The notes under the pieces were generated by a model. The model had not been told where the DNA came from and made no database searches. It saw only the letters and a list, made by a program, of their open reading frames with translations. A stretch of 64,000 nucleotides of DNA from Paenibacillus thalictri. Lineage in GTDB: Bacteria > Bacillota > Bacilli > Paenibacillales > NBRC-103111. Shown in pieces: positions 1-8,844 of the stretch. The translations under genes and the position numbers were made by a program. Numbering within the stretch: position 1 is the stretch's first letter; each line of letters begins with the position of its first letter. The stretch lies in assembly GCF_004307995.1 (NCBI RefSeq), contig NZ_SIRE01000006.1:124001-188000 (forward strand), in the 5' to 3' direction.

Positions 1-193
1 GCAGATACACTTTTTGTTCCATACGGATGGAACGGCCGTCGACGGTAATTTCGTCTTGCGCAGCATCGACCTTGACGCCAAGCTCCTTTACCGTTTCCCC
101 GTTAACTTGCACCCTTCCCGCCGTAATAATTTCTTCGCATTTGCGCCTGGAGGCAACCCCTGCCTCGGCGAGCACTTTTTGCAGTCTTTCCAT
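1..193 (-). CDS. rluB: 23S rRNA pseudouridine synthase RluB, N-terminal part (runs off the window)
   Basis: The visible 64 residues begin MERLQKVLAEAGVASRRKCE and contain an S4 RNA-binding fold signature (RKCEEII..GRVQVNG) typical of RsuA/RluB family pseudouridine synthases, which isomerise a uridine in the 23S rRNA peptidyl transferase region. The catalytic domain lies outside the window. The ATG is at 191-193. In B. subtilis the same gene follows spmA/spmB, which is also the arrangement here, so RluB is favoured over RluE/RluF-type paralogues. Confidence 0.85.
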   Translation of the reverse strand, partial: MERLQKVLAEAGVASRRKCEEIITAGRVQVNGETVKELGVKVDAAQDEITVDGRSIRMEQKVYL

Positions 194-274
194 AATTTGA
201 TTTCACCTCAAGCTAATGATACTCATCCGCGGATGAAATCACAAGTTTGATTGGTGATAAATGCCGACAACGCC

Positions 275-319
275 AAAAAAACTGCAGCAGCTCACGGGTA
301 CCATAAGCTGCTTGCAGTA
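275..319 (-). terminator. Rho-independent terminator after spmB
   Basis: On the minus strand an imperfect stem (ACTGCAaGCAGCT paired with AGCTGCtGCAGT) is followed at once by seven T residues. It lies 60 bases after the spmB stop and separates the dacB-spmA-spmB unit from rluB. Confidence 0.75.
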
Positions 320-379
320 TGAAAAGACGAAGTTAACCGATATAAGAATCGTATAAGCATAATAAGTGCGTGCTCGGAA

Positions 380-916
380 TTAATCTCCAAATACGAGAAA
401 ACAAATCAGAATTGAAGCGATAAATCCGACAACGTCGGATATTAAACCTACTTTTAAAGCATATCCCGCCTTACGGATGCCGATAGCGCCGAAATACACC
501 GTAATCACATATAAAGTCGTATCCGTGCTGCCTTGAATGGTCGAGGCAATCCTGCCGATCATCGAATCCGGTCCGAACTGCTGGATCAAATCGGTCGTAA
601 AAGCGAGCGAACCTGCGCCGGATATCGGGCGCAGGATAGCCAGCGGCAATATTTCTCCAGGTATGCCGATAGCTTCGAAAAACGGCCGAATCCATGAAAT
701 CAATAAATTCATCGCCCCGGACGCGCGAAACACTTGAATGGCCACCATCATACCGACCAGATGAGGAATGATCCGGATGGCCGTGTCAAAGCCGTCTTTC
801 GCTCCTTCGACAAACGATTCGTAGACGGGCACTTTTCGGTAGACCGCATATAAAGGGATAAATACGACAAATATTGGGATCGCCCATTCAGAAATCAGGT
901 TGACGAAGGAGTACAC
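380..916 (-). CDS. spmB: Spore maturation protein SpmB
   Basis: A 178-residue polytopic membrane protein of the nucleoside-transporter Gate-domain family. The residues ILRPISGAGSLAF and GSTDTTLYV are the family's conserved stretches. In Bacillus SpmA and SpmB are needed for full dehydration of the spore core; their molecular activity is unknown. Length equals that of the B. subtilis protein. It starts 6 bases downstream of the spmA stop and belongs to the dacB-spmA-spmB operon, which in Bacillus is transcribed by SigE in the mother cell. Confidence 0.93.
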   Translation of the reverse strand: MYSFVNLISEWAIPIFVVFIPLYAVYRKVPVYESFVEGAKDGFDTAIRIIPHLVGMMVAIQVFRASGAMNLLISWIRPFFEAIGIPGEILPLAILRPISGAGSLAFTTDLIQQFGPDSMIGRIASTIQGSTDTTLYVITVYFGAIGIRKAGYALKVGLISDVVGFIASILICFLVFGD

Positions 917-922
917 ACCACA

Positions 923-1534
923 TCATCCTTTCTTCGGCGGAATAGGAAGCGTGCTTCGTCTCCTGTACCACCTGTCGACCGAAATCGCCGCAATCGTGGA
1001 AATCACCGTTGCTATTAGCGTAGTGCCAACAATTTCCGCCGGATTTAAAGAATCGAAGCTCAGCCGGATAGCGATCAGCGTGGTCGGTATGAGCGTGATA
1101 CTCGCGGTATTGATTGCCAGCAGCGTGCACATGGCGGGACTTGCCGTATCTTTGCTTGGATTCAGTTTTTGCAGCTCCTGCATCGCCTTAATGCCCATCG
1201 GCGTCGCCGCATTCCCCAGACCTAATATGTTTGCGCTCATATTCGACATGATGTAGCCGAGCGCCGGATGATCCTTCGGAACGGACGGAAACAGGAAACG
1301 GATAATCGGCCTGAGCGTATGAGCAAGCTTCTTCAGCAAGCCGGCATCTTCTGCAATCCGCATCAGTCCAAGCCAAAATACCATGATGCTGACAAGCCCG
1401 AAGCAAACGGTCACGCCGGTTTTGGCGCCGTCAAAAATCGCTTCCGTCACCACTTCAATTTTCCCCTGTAATGCGGCAGCCACAAATCCCGCTGCGATAA
1501 AAAACAACCATATAAAATTCACCATGGCCAGCAC
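923..1534 (-). CDS. spmA: Spore maturation protein SpmA
   Basis: A 203-residue membrane protein with several hydrophobic segments and the conserved core NILGLGNAATPMGIKAM, characteristic of SpmA (Gate domain, related to nucleoside transporters). It partners SpmB in spore core dehydration. It follows dacB by 13 bases and precedes spmB by 6 bases, so all three are likely one transcript. The sequence is slightly longer at the C-terminus than the B. subtilis homologue and ends in a basic tail. Confidence 0.93.
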   Translation of the reverse strand: MLAMVNFIWLFFIAAGFVAAALQGKIEVVTEAIFDGAKTGVTVCFGLVSIMVFWLGLMRIAEDAGLLKKLAHTLRPIIRFLFPSVPKDHPALGYIMSNMSANILGLGNAATPMGIKAMQELQKLNPSKDTASPAMCTLLAINTASITLIPTTLIAIRLSFDSLNPAEIVGTTLIATVISTIAAISVDRWYRRRSTLPIPPKKG

Positions 1535-1547
1535 CTCCCCAAATGGT

Positions 1548-2723
1548 CTACATATCAGGCGTTCCGGTAAACAGCGCCTTCACAAGGGTTTGCACAAACG
1601 CCAAAAACCGTGAATACGAAGAATGGTAAAAATCCGTTTCCTGCGTGCCAAAAGCCGATTTCTCCGGCCATTTCAGCCTAGGGCTGTCTTTGTCGTACAA
1701 AGGGATCGAGCCGATCGAATTGCCGTTCAATGTAAATTGCAGGCTCCCCCGCTCGCCAAGCCGGTAAGGAAGCGAATTCGCATCCAGCAGCACCGGATTC
1801 ATTGTAATATTGGCCCGCTCCGCGTCCGCAGCAGGATATTTAAAACTCGAACCCGCTACATACGGCGTTCCCTGAACGGCGTCGCCTTTATTGATAATTT
1901 CGTCAATACCGTAATATTTAAAACCGTAATCGAGCAGACGCGAGTGATCCGCCCAGTCGTCGCCGTCATTTAACGTCACAACCGCCAGCTGCTGCCCGTT
2001 TCGCGTGGCCGAAGATACAAGACAACGTTTAGCCATCTTGGTATAACCCGTTTTGACGCCGTCGGCTCCTTCGTATAAACTCAGCATTTTGTTTTTATTC
2101 ATCCAAGTGTAATCCCACTTCTCGTTGGGGTTGGGGGCTTTTTTCATTTTGGTTTTGACGATTTCGGCAAACACCGGATTTTTAAGCGCATAAGCGGTTA
2201 ATCTGGCCATATCGTTGGCGCTGGAACGGTGATCTTCCGCTTCAAGACCGTGCGGATTGCGGAAAACGGTGTTTTTCATGCCGAGTTCTTGCGCCTTCTG
2301 ATTCATCATAAATACAAATCCGTCAAGCGAGCCCCCGACATCTTCGGCAATCGCCGTTGCGGCATCGTTGCCGGAACGCAGCATTAAACCGTACAGCATA
2401 TTGTGCAAAGTCATTTCTTCGCCGAGGCGCAAATAAATGGACGAGCCTTCTTTGGCGTATGCATTTTGTCCGACCTTGACTTTATCCTCCAGCTTTCCGT
2501 TTTCTATAGCAACAATGGCGGTCATAATTTTCGTCAAACTGGCGATACGCAGCGGCTTATCCCCCTGCTGGCTGTACAAAATGCGGCCCGACTGCACATC
2601 AATCAGAGCTGCCGCTTCCGCATGCGTTGAAGTCTGAGGCACCGCGGCCGCCTCTGCCTGCTGAGGCAGCATCATCGACATGGATGCGATCAAGGCGGCA
2701 AGAATATAACCAAACGTTTTCAT
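1548..2723 (-). CDS. dacB: D-alanyl-D-alanine carboxypeptidase DacB (sporulation PBP5*)
   Basis: A 391-residue S11 serine carboxypeptidase that trims the terminal D-Ala of peptidoglycan stem peptides during spore cortex formation. It has an N-terminal signal peptide (about residues 1-26), the active-site SLTK at 62-65, SGN at 117-119 and KTG at 224-226, then the beta-rich C-terminal domain. The ATG has the Shine-Dalgarno AGGAGG directly upstream. Adjacency to spmA/spmB distinguishes it from the vegetative DacA and from DacF, which is encoded further along in this window. Confidence 0.93.
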   Translation of the reverse strand: MKTFGYILAALIASMSMMLPQQAEAAAVPQTSTHAEAAALIDVQSGRILYSQQGDKPLRIASLTKIMTAIVAIENGKLEDKVKVGQNAYAKEGSSIYLRLGEEMTLHNMLYGLMLRSGNDAATAIAEDVGGSLDGFVFMMNQKAQELGMKNTVFRNPHGLEAEDHRSSANDMARLTAYALKNPVFAEIVKTKMKKAPNPNEKWDYTWMNKNKMLSLYEGADGVKTGYTKMAKRCLVSSATRNGQQLAVVTLNDGDDWADHSRLLDYGFKYYGIDEIINKGDAVQGTPYVAGSSFKYPAADAERANITMNPVLLDANSLPYRLGERGSLQFTLNGNSIGSIPLYDKDSPRLKWPEKSAFGTQETDFYHSSYSRFLAFVQTLVKALFTGTPDM

Positions 2724-2778
2724 GGGATCCTCCTAGCGATCAAAAACTGAATTGTTTACGGTCCATTCAATTTGTACA

Positions 2779-2806
2779 AGTATATGCTTATCCTACCGGG
2801 TTATGT
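2779..2806 (-). promoter_or_regulatory. Candidate SigE promoter for dacB-spmA-spmB
   Basis: Reading the minus strand, CATATACT (2779-2786) matches 7 of 8 positions of the SigE -10 consensus CATACAnT, and ACATAAC (2800-2806) is a weak -35, 13 bases away. SigE control of dacB is known in B. subtilis. The -35 match is poor, so the call is tentative. Confidence 0.4.
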
Positions 2807-2851
2807 CCACGTCCAGGCAAAAAACAGCGGAACCTCCAAGCTGCCGAAGAC

Positions 2852-2879
2852 AAAAAAAAGCTGCTCTTGCAAGAGCAGC
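2852..2879 (-). terminator. Rho-independent terminator after ytfJ
   Basis: A perfect self-complementary 20-base stem (GCTGCTCTTG/CAAGAGCAGC) followed on the minus strand by eight T residues, 12 bases beyond the ytfJ stop codon. Confidence 0.9.
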
Positions 2880-2890
2880 GGGTTTCATTG

Positions 2891-3376
2891 CTATACGATA
2901 AAATTCACATTATCGTCGCTTATCGCGCGATGAGATTCTCTTTCCAGTTCATCCGCCTCATGTTTGTTCGTTTTCATCATCGATTGTATCCGGTCAAACA
3001 CCTGCGGTGCTGAATCGATCAACCGCTCGAACAGATGCGTTTGGTTGTCCAGAGGCACTACCTTAACTCCTTGCTTGCCGACTACCAGAAACGCGATTGG
3101 CGTAATTGACACGCCGCCGCCGCTGCCGCCGCCGAACGGAAGCGAGACATTGGCGTTTTTCGAGTCGTCTTTGCCGGCTCCGGATTGGTTCGACAGCTCC
3201 TCCTTCACAAATTCGCTGCCGCCTGCAGCAAAACCAAATCCGACCTTGGAGATAGGAAGTATGACCGTACCGTCCGGCGTTTCAACCGGGTCGCCAACAA
3301 TCGTGTTGACGTCCACCATCTCTTTGATATTTTCCATCGCAGTTTTCATCAAACCTTGAATCGGGTGATCTGACAT
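2891..3376 (-). CDS. ytfJ: GerW family sporulation protein YtfJ
   Basis: A 161-residue protein with the YtfJ/GerW pattern: MSDHPIQGLMKTAMENIKEM at the start, GFGFAAGGSEF in the middle and a glycine-rich GGGSGGGVS before a short hydrophobic ITPIAFLVV strand. B. subtilis YtfJ is a SigF-dependent forespore protein, and the family is linked to germination lytic enzyme function. The ATG at 3376 is chosen over an upstream in-frame codon because GGGAGG sits 6 bases before it. The DUF2953 gene lies just upstream on the same strand, as ytfI-ytfJ do in Bacillus. Confidence 0.88.
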   Translation of the reverse strand: MSDHPIQGLMKTAMENIKEMVDVNTIVGDPVETPDGTVILPISKVGFGFAAGGSEFVKEELSNQSGAGKDDSKNANVSLPFGGGSGGGVSITPIAFLVVGKQGVKVVPLDNQTHLFERLIDSAPQVFDRIQSMMKTNKHEADELERESHRAISDDNVNFIV

Positions 3377-3461
3377 ATTGGATTCCTCCCACTTGTTCAA
3401 ATGATTGAATTGATTCGTCCGTTATGAGTATGTCCTAAACTGTTTTTTCTTATCAGCGAAT

Positions 3462-4127
3462 TCATGAGGGCTTAAACAAGATACGGCGCCACGTGCGGAT
3501 GCCGCCTTTGACTTTAACGATACGAAGCAGCAGCACCACACCTGCATACATCGCATAACCCGTTCGCAGGCTCGTCTGACACAATATCTCTGTCGAAAAA
3601 TGCATCGCATTAAACTGCGGCGACACAGCAATTTGCGGTTTCGCATTTAATTGGATGAACTGGAACAAATAGCCGAGCAGCGATGATTTCACGCCCCACA
3701 GCATGCCGGCTGTCACCGCTGTTCCGGCCGCATCACCTATCCCTACACGGGTCTCCCACCGTAATTTGCCGCATTTCAGGTGCGCAAGCGTTTCTTTCCA
3801 CCAATCGTTCATCCGCTCCGTGCTTTTCAGCAGCAGCTTAATATTTTCAATCATTTGCTCGATTTTATGGGGAGTGATATTTTCGTCTTTTGTTTCCGCC
3901 GCGCCGACGCCTTTCTTTTGCGCCCGCATCTCCAAACCCTTGAGCAGCCCTTCGAACCGGAGCAGCGGAATTTTGTAGTGCAGCTTCACAAGGCCGTACA
4001 GCCACTTTACATCAATCCAGGCTTTATCGTTGTCTTTCATTCTTGAAAAGTAAAATTGGATCGTAATGGGACTTGCGGCAATCAGACAAACGATGACGAC
4101 GACGCCAAGCACAATCCAAATCCACAC
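3462..4127 (-). CDS. DUF2953 domain-containing protein (YtfI-like)
   Basis: A 221-residue protein with one N-terminal membrane helix (WIVLGVVVIVCLIAASPITI) and a mixed C-terminal region ending in the hydrophobic YAMYAGVVLLLRIVKVKGG followed by RTWRRILFKPS. This is the DUF2953 pattern. In Bacillus the homologue ytfI precedes ytfJ, as here, and the pair is thought to act in the spore. No catalytic motif is visible and the molecular role is unknown. Confidence 0.8.
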   Translation of the reverse strand: MWIWIVLGVVVIVCLIAASPITIQFYFSRMKDNDKAWIDVKWLYGLVKLHYKIPLLRFEGLLKGLEMRAQKKGVGAAETKDENITPHKIEQMIENIKLLLKSTERMNDWWKETLAHLKCGKLRWETRVGIGDAAGTAVTAGMLWGVKSSLLGYLFQFIQLNAKPQIAVSPQFNAMHFSTEILCQTSLRTGYAMYAGVVLLLRIVKVKGGIRTWRRILFKPS

Positions 4128-4173
4128 CGCTCACACCTCTCCCGCATGACAAAGTTCAAAGTTCGCTTGGAAC

Positions 4174-4217
4174 AAAAAAATTCCGTACGCAAGGATCACA
4201 TCCTTATATACGGAATT
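4174..4217 (-). terminator. Rho-independent terminator after scpB
   Basis: On the minus strand AAATTCCGTA and TACGGAATTT pair around a smaller internal hairpin (AAGGAT/ATCCTT) and are followed by a run of seven T. It lies 50-95 bases after the scpB stop. Confidence 0.8.
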
Positions 4218-4268
4218 TATTATGGGCCTATCTTTGGAAGTCCATGCAAAAATGCGATAAAACCGCCA

Positions 4269-4886
4269 TTATTCGTTTTTGGGAACGGAGGAGAATTCCT
4301 CCATTGTAATTTGCTTGGCGTCAAGCCGTTCAAACAGCATTCTTGTTTCTTCCTCAAGGCTGCTGTCATTTTCAAACAGCGAAACATCAGGCAGCTCCGC
4401 AATGGAACCCAAAGCAAAATAATCGAGGAACGGTTTGGTCGTTCCATATAAAATCGGCCTGCCCGGCGCATCCGCCCGGTCGACCTCCTGAATTAAGTCT
4501 TTAGCAACCAGCGTTTGTAAAGCCCGATCCGACTTGACGCCGCGGATTTCTTCGATTTCCACCCGTGTGATCGGCTGCTTATAAGCAACAATCGATAATG
4601 TTTCAAGTGCGGCTTGAGACAAGGAAGTACGCGAAGGGGAGTAAGCGAGACGTTCAAACAACGGAGCGTGTTCAGGAATCGTCGTTAATTGATAAGTGCC
4701 GGCCAGCTCCACGATTTGAATCCCCCGCTCGGCTTCGCGGAATTCCTCCTGCATATCGCCAACAAGCTTGACAACAAATTCGGTGCTGACCTCCAGTACG
4801 TCCGCCAGCTGCTTTGCTTCCAATCCTTCATCGCCGGCAACAAACAGAAGTCCCTCAATAGCTGATTTCGTCTGTTGATAGTTCAC
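4269..4886 (-). CDS. scpB: Segregation and condensation protein ScpB
   Basis: A kleisin-interacting winged-helix protein of about 205 residues that joins ScpA and Smc in the bacterial condensin complex for chromosome compaction. Characteristic stretches are [45 protein letters not shown] and [21 protein letters not shown] at 4886 is preferred because AAGGAG ends 9 bases upstream; an ATG at 4904 also opens the frame but has no spacing to that site. The gene overlaps the 3' end of scpA by about 30 bases, suggesting translational coupling. Confidence 0.93.
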   Translation of the reverse strand: MNYQQTKSAIEGLLFVAGDEGLEAKQLADVLEVSTEFVVKLVGDMQEEFREAERGIQIVELAGTYQLTTIPEHAPLFERLAYSPSRTSLSQAALETLSIVAYKQPITRVEIEEIRGVKSDRALQTLVAKDLIQEVDRADAPGRPILYGTTKPFLDYFALGSIAELPDVSLFENDSSLEEETRMLFERLDAKQITMEEFSSVPKNE

Positions 4887-5640
4887 CGAATTCATCTCCT
4901 TCATTAGCCTGAATTACGATATCATCAAACAGCTTGTGCTGATGGCATACGATTTTTTTTATTTTCATGAGCTCTAGCAGCGCCAAAAAAGTGACCACAA
5001 TGCCTTCCCGGCTGTTGTCCTGGCCAAGCAGCTTGGAAAAAAAAGCTGTCCCGCCCTTTTGTCTAATATAATCAACGACCTGACGCATTCGGTCTTTCAC
5101 CGAAATTTCGTCTCTGCGGATTTTTGTGACCATGTTGCGGACAGCCATCCGTCTCAACGCTTTTTGAAAGGCGTATATCAGATCGGCTACCTGCAGGCCT
5201 TGCACCGGATTTGGCGGCACAACAGGCATATACGGGGTCAAATCCTCGGGCTCCCGGGTATAGATCAAACTTCGCTCGATCTCTTTTTCCCGCAGCTGAT
5301 CCGCAATCATTTTATATTTGCGGTATTCGATCAGCTTCTGCACGAGCTCGGAGCGGGGGTCGTAATCTTCATCGTCGTAAAAAGCGTCCAAATCATCTTC
5401 GAAGATAGGCGGTTTCGGCAGCAGCATCTTGCTTTTGATCGCCAGCAGCGTGGCTGCCATCACAAGAAATTCACTGGTAATTTCCAATTCCAGCTCTTGC
5501 ATCGAATGCAAATATTCCATGTATTGGTCGGTAATTTCTTTGACCGGGATGTTGTAAATATCGATTTCCGATTTATCGATCAGATGCAGCAGCAAATCAA
5601 GGGGGCCTTCAAATATTTGAAGCTTGTATGTCACTTTCAA
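4855..5640 (-). CDS. scpA: Segregation and condensation protein ScpA
   Basis: The kleisin subunit of Smc-ScpAB condensin. The N-terminus ([20 protein letters not shown]) and the C-terminal winged helix ([14 protein letters not shown]) are diagnostic. An acidic linker with [14 protein letters not shown] lies mid-protein. The start is uncertain: TTG at 5640 is chosen because AAGGGGGTG precedes it by about 9 bases; GTG at 5634 and TTG at 5667 are alternatives. It is followed by the overlapping scpB and preceded by the M50-like gene. Confidence 0.92.
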   Translation of the reverse strand: MKVTYKLQIFEGPLDLLLHLIDKSEIDIYNIPVKEITDQYMEYLHSMQELELEITSEFLVMAATLLAIKSKMLLPKPPIFEDDLDAFYDDEDYDPRSELVQKLIEYRKYKMIADQLREKEIERSLIYTREPEDLTPYMPVVPPNPVQGLQVADLIYAFQKALRRMAVRNMVTKIRRDEISVKDRMRQVVDYIRQKGGTAFFSKLLGQDNSREGIVVTFLALLELMKIKKIVCHQHKLFDDIVIQANEGDEFGELSTDEISY

Positions 5641-5667
5641 TGCTCGGCCCACCCCCTTCTGTGGCAA

Positions 5668-6294
5668 TTAATAAAAAAAGTTCATGACCGCCTGCGCGCA
5701 GTATTGGTACAGCCATTCAAGAAACGATTGTCCCGGCGGGCTAATCAACAAAACCAACACTAGAATAAGTCCGTATTTCTCGTATTTGCTTAATAAATCC
5801 CGCCATTTGTCGGAAACGGCTGTCTTGAGAATATACCATCCGTCAAGCGGATACAGCGGCAAAATATGAACCAGGAAATACATAAAATTAACAATGATGC
5901 TGTATTGAAGCACACCCCTCGCCAATACGATCCAAGGAGACACGCTGTCCGCTTCCAAATGAAGCTTGAAATACAGCCACCAGAAAAGCACGCCCAGCAA
6001 TAAGTTGGCGATCGGCGCCACAGCATATACTACGATCTTTTTGCCCTTACCCGGCAGCTCGACATCCATTTTGCGGGTCCAGCCGTACGGACCAAACAAC
6101 AGCACCGCAAGCCCCAGCGGATCCATGCGCGCCGAAGGCTGGAATCCGCCTCCGGCGACGCCGGTAAGCCGCCCGCCCAGCATACGCAAGGCGGCGGCGT
6201 GGACGGCATCATGGAAAACAGCCGCAATCACAAAAGCGATCACCCGAAACAGCAGGGTGTCCGTATGGAAATACTCAAGCATTTGCAAAATCAT
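5668..6294 (-). CDS. M50-like (site-2 protease family) membrane protein with altered active site
   Basis: A 208-residue polytopic protein resembling the YwhC/SpoIVFB branch of M50 intramembrane metalloproteases: a first helix carrying the metal site, then [25 protein letters not shown] and [12 protein letters not shown]. Where active enzymes have HExxH this protein has HDAVH (about residues 28-32), so the general-base glutamate is aspartate, while the LDG aspartate of the second motif is kept. It may be a pseudo-protease. Its ATG overlaps the ribH stop by 4 bases, so it is coupled to the riboflavin operon. An M50 gene between ribH and scpA is usual in related bacilli. Confidence 0.75.
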   Translation of the reverse strand: MILQMLEYFHTDTLLFRVIAFVIAAVFHDAVHAAALRMLGGRLTGVAGGGFQPSARMDPLGLAVLLFGPYGWTRKMDVELPGKGKKIVVYAVAPIANLLLGVLFWWLYFKLHLEADSVSPWIVLARGVLQYSIIVNFMYFLVHILPLYPLDGWYILKTAVSDKWRDLLSKYEKYGLILVLVLLISPPGQSFLEWLYQYCAQAVMNFFY

Positions 6295-6758
6295 AAGAAC
6301 TGCTTGGACAAATTCACCATCTCGATCGCCGTTACAGCGGCATCCCAGCCCTTATTGCCGGCTTTGGTGCCTGCGCGTTCAACGGCCTGCTCGATGGAAT
6401 CGGTTGTAAGTACGCCAAAAATCGTCGGAATGCCGGTTTTCAAGCTGACTGCGGCAACACCTTTAGCCACTTCGTTGCACACGTAATCGAAATGGGGAGT
6501 AGATCCGCGAATGACCGTGCCCAACGTGATGACGGCATCGTATTTTTTGCTCTCAGCCATTTTTTGCGCGATCAGCGGGATTTCAAAAGCTCCCGGCACC
6601 CAGGCCAGCTCAATTTCATCTTCGCTTACGCCGTGGCGTTTCAGTGCGTCAATCGCGCCGCCCAGCAGTTTGCTTGTAATAAATTCATTAAAACGGCCTA
6701 CCACAATGCCGTATTTATAATTCGACGAAACTAATTGACCCTCATATACTTTTACCAT
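6291..6758 (-). CDS. ribH: 6,7-dimethyl-8-ribityllumazine synthase
   Basis: A 155-residue lumazine synthase, the beta subunit that forms icosahedral capsids and condenses 3,4-dihydroxy-2-butanone 4-phosphate with the ribitylaminopyrimidine in the penultimate riboflavin step. Motifs include [25 protein letters not shown] and [15 protein letters not shown] with the catalytic histidine. It is the last biosynthetic gene of the ribD-ribE-ribBA-ribH operon, 28 bases after ribBA. Confidence 0.96.
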   Translation of the reverse strand: MVKVYEGQLVSSNYKYGIVVGRFNEFITSKLLGGAIDALKRHGVSEDEIELAWVPGAFEIPLIAQKMAESKKYDAVITLGTVIRGSTPHFDYVCNEVAKGVAAVSLKTGIPTIFGVLTTDSIEQAVERAGTKAGNKGWDAAVTAIEMVNLSKQFL

Positions 6759-6786
6759 GTTTGAACATCCTCTCTGTGTCTAAAAA

Positions 6787-7998
6787 TTATATATCAAACT
6801 GTAACAAATGACCGAGCTTTTGTTTTTTGGTGCGCAAATAGCTGCTGTTGTCTTCATTTTCGTCCATTTGGATAGGCACCCGGTCGACAACCTGCAAGCC
6901 GTAACCTTCAAGCCCTCTGATTTTGCGCGGGTTGTTCGTCATCAGCTTCATTTTGCGGACGCCGAGATCTTTTAAGATTTGTGCGCCGATGCCGTAATCG
7001 CGCAGGTCGGGAGCGAAGCCAAGTTTAATATTCGCGTCGACCGTATCCAATCCCTGCTCCTGCAGCTTATACGCCTTTAATTTGTTGATCAGCCCGATTC
7101 CGCGACCTTCCTGCCTCATGTAGAGTAACACACCGGAACCCGCTTCATCAATCTGTTTTAATGCGGCGGCCAATTGCGGACCGCAATCGCAGCGGTGCGA
7201 ATGGAACACATCGCCGGTCAAACACTCGGAATGAACTCTGACCAAAATCGGTTTTTCCGGGTCGATTTTACCTTTAACCAACGCGACATGCTCTTTGCTG
7301 TCTACCTGATTTGTATAAGCGATGGCATGAAATTGGCCGAAATCGGTCGGCATGTTTACTTCAACCTCACGGGAGACCAGTTTTTCCTTCTCATTGCGAT
7401 AGTGGATCATCTCTTGGATCGTGATGATTTTCAGATCATGCTGGCGGCTGATTTCCATCAATTCCGGAACACGGGCCATTTCGCCGTTTTCTTTGATCAC
7501 CTCGCAAATCACCGCGGCCGGATACGCGCCGCACATTCTCGCCAAATCCACCGATGCTTCGGTATGGCCCGATCTGCGCAGCACACCGCCATTTTTGGCG
7601 ACAAGCGGGAAAATGTGCCCCGGCCTGCGGAATTGATGCGGTTTGGCGGCCGGATCAATCAAGCCTTGTACCGTTGCGGCGCGTTCGAAGGCGGATATGC
7701 CGGTATGCGTATCGATATGGTCGACGGATACGGTAAACGCAGTGCCGTGATAATCGGTGTTTTTCACAACCATCGGCGGCAAATCCAGCTCCTGCGCCCT
7801 TTCCTCCGTAATCGGCACACAGACGAGTCCCCGGCCTTCTTTAATCATAAAATTAATGACCTCGGGTGTCGCTTTCTCCGCAAGCGCAACGAAGTCGCCT
7901 TCATTCTCGCGGTCTTCGTCATCCACCACAATAATTACTTTGCCGAGCATCAGATCGTAAATGGCTTCTTCGATTGTGTGAAACCGGATGTCGTTCAT
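6787..7998 (-). CDS. ribBA: Bifunctional 3,4-dihydroxy-2-butanone 4-phosphate synthase / GTP cyclohydrolase II
   Basis: A 403-residue fusion. Residues 1-200 are the DHBP synthase domain ([29 protein letters not shown]), making the four-carbon precursor from ribulose 5-phosphate; residues about 205-400 are GTP cyclohydrolase II with the zinc ligands in [16 protein letters not shown] and the catalytic RQEGRGIGL. It provides both precursors of riboflavin. An AGGAGG lies 10 bases before the ATG. The unusual 8017-8160 hairpin block lies immediately upstream, between ribE and this gene. Confidence 0.96.
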   Translation of the reverse strand: MNDIRFHTIEEAIYDLMLGKVIIVVDDEDRENEGDFVALAEKATPEVINFMIKEGRGLVCVPITEERAQELDLPPMVVKNTDYHGTAFTVSVDHIDTHTGISAFERAATVQGLIDPAAKPHQFRRPGHIFPLVAKNGGVLRRSGHTEASVDLARMCGAYPAAVICEVIKENGEMARVPELMEISRQHDLKIITIQEMIHYRNEKEKLVSREVEVNMPTDFGQFHAIAYTNQVDSKEHVALVKGKIDPEKPILVRVHSECLTGDVFHSHRCDCGPQLAAALKQIDEAGSGVLLYMRQEGRGIGLINKLKAYKLQEQGLDTVDANIKLGFAPDLRDYGIGAQILKDLGVRKMKLMTNNPRKIRGLEGYGLQVVDRVPIQMDENEDNSSYLRTKKQKLGHLLQFDI

Positions 7999-8016
7999 TT
8001 CAGTTTCCTCCTAAGA

Positions 8017-8160
8017 AGTTTTGCGTAGCAAAACTTTTCATCGTAAGCGTTGCTGAGCTTTCCGCAGGAAAGCTTGCTTCGTAAGCTGTTACCTAGTTTT
8101 GCGTAGCAAAACTTTTCATCGTAAGCATTGCTGAGCTTTCCGTAGGAAAGCTTGCTTTGT
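8017..8160. repeat. Two 66-base direct repeats, each with two 19-base hairpins, inside the rib operon
   Basis: Copy 1 spans 8017-8082 and copy 2 spans 8095-8160; they differ at three positions. Each copy carries hairpin A (AGTTTTGC-GTA-GCAAAACT, at 8017-8035 and 8095-8113) and hairpin B (AGCTTTCC-GCA or GTA-GGAAAGCT, at 8056-8074 and 8134-8152). All four have an 8-bp stem and a 3-base loop. No open reading frame uses the block. It fills the 183-base gap between ribE and ribBA and would be present in the polycistronic mRNA. It looks like a dispersed palindromic element that duplicated here, but no third copy is seen in the window. Confidence 0.9.
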
Positions 8161-8181
8161 CACATGCGGGCGGCCCCCCGC

Positions 8182-8844
8182 TCACATGAAGCCGTGATCC
8201 GCCAAAAAGGACTCCGTGATGCGGCTTGCGCTTCTGCCGTTTGAGCTTTCTTGTCTGGAAAAAAGCAGCTTCTCGATATATTTGCCGAGCACATCGCACT
8301 CCAGGTTCACTTCAGCACCCGGCTGCTTCCATTTCAGCACCGTCTCCGCCAGCGTGTGCGGAATAATCGATACGGTAAACGACGTATTCGAGACAAACAC
8401 AACGGTCAAACTGATGCCGTCGATCGTAATCGAGCCGTGCGGGATAACATATTTGAGAATGGATGAATCGCTTGGCTCCACCGTGAATACAACGGCATTT
8501 TCTTCGGGCTCCCGCGACCGGATCGTCCCGGTCGTATCGACATGGCCTTGGACAATATGACCGCCAAACCGCCCCCCGGCCGCCATCGCCCGCTCCAAAT
8601 TAACCGGTTCGCCGATCGAAAGACGGCTTAAATTCGAACGCCGGAACGTTTCCGGCATGACATCTACGGAGATGGAGCCCGCATCGAATTTGACAACGGT
8701 CAAGCATACCCCATTTACGGCGATGCTGTCGCCAAGATGGACATCATCGAGTATACGCTGCGCCCCGATGGTCAAAACCATCGCTTGCCCGCGTTTTGTA
8801 ATTGCCTTGATCGAACCCAATTCCTCAATAATTCCGGTAAACAT
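8182..8844 (-). CDS. ribE: Riboflavin synthase, alpha subunit
   Basis: A 220-residue enzyme made of two internally repeated lumazine-binding barrels: MFTGIIEELG with GDSIAVNGVCLTVV, and GRFGGHIVQGHVDTTG with GSITIDGISLTVV. It dismutates two lumazines to riboflavin. It overlaps the ribD stop codon by 1 base, showing coupled translation. The C-terminal tail after LGKYIEKLL is serine- and arginine-rich and not part of the fold. Confidence 0.96.
   Translation of the reverse strand: MFTGIIEELGSIKAITKRGQAMVLTIGAQRILDDVHLGDSIAVNGVCLTVVKFDAGSISVDVMPETFRRSNLSRLSIGEPVNLERAMAAGGRFGGHIVQGHVDTTGTIRSREPEENAVVFTVEPSDSSILKYVIPHGSITIDGISLTVVFVSNTSFTVSIIPHTLAETVLKWKQPGAEVNLECDVLGKYIEKLLFSRQESSNGRSASRITESFLADHGFM

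Noticed and set aside
7174..8028. A 284-codon plus-strand open frame opposite ribBA
   Set aside because: Antisense shadow of a conserved bifunctional enzyme; composition is typical of reverse-complement coding sequence.
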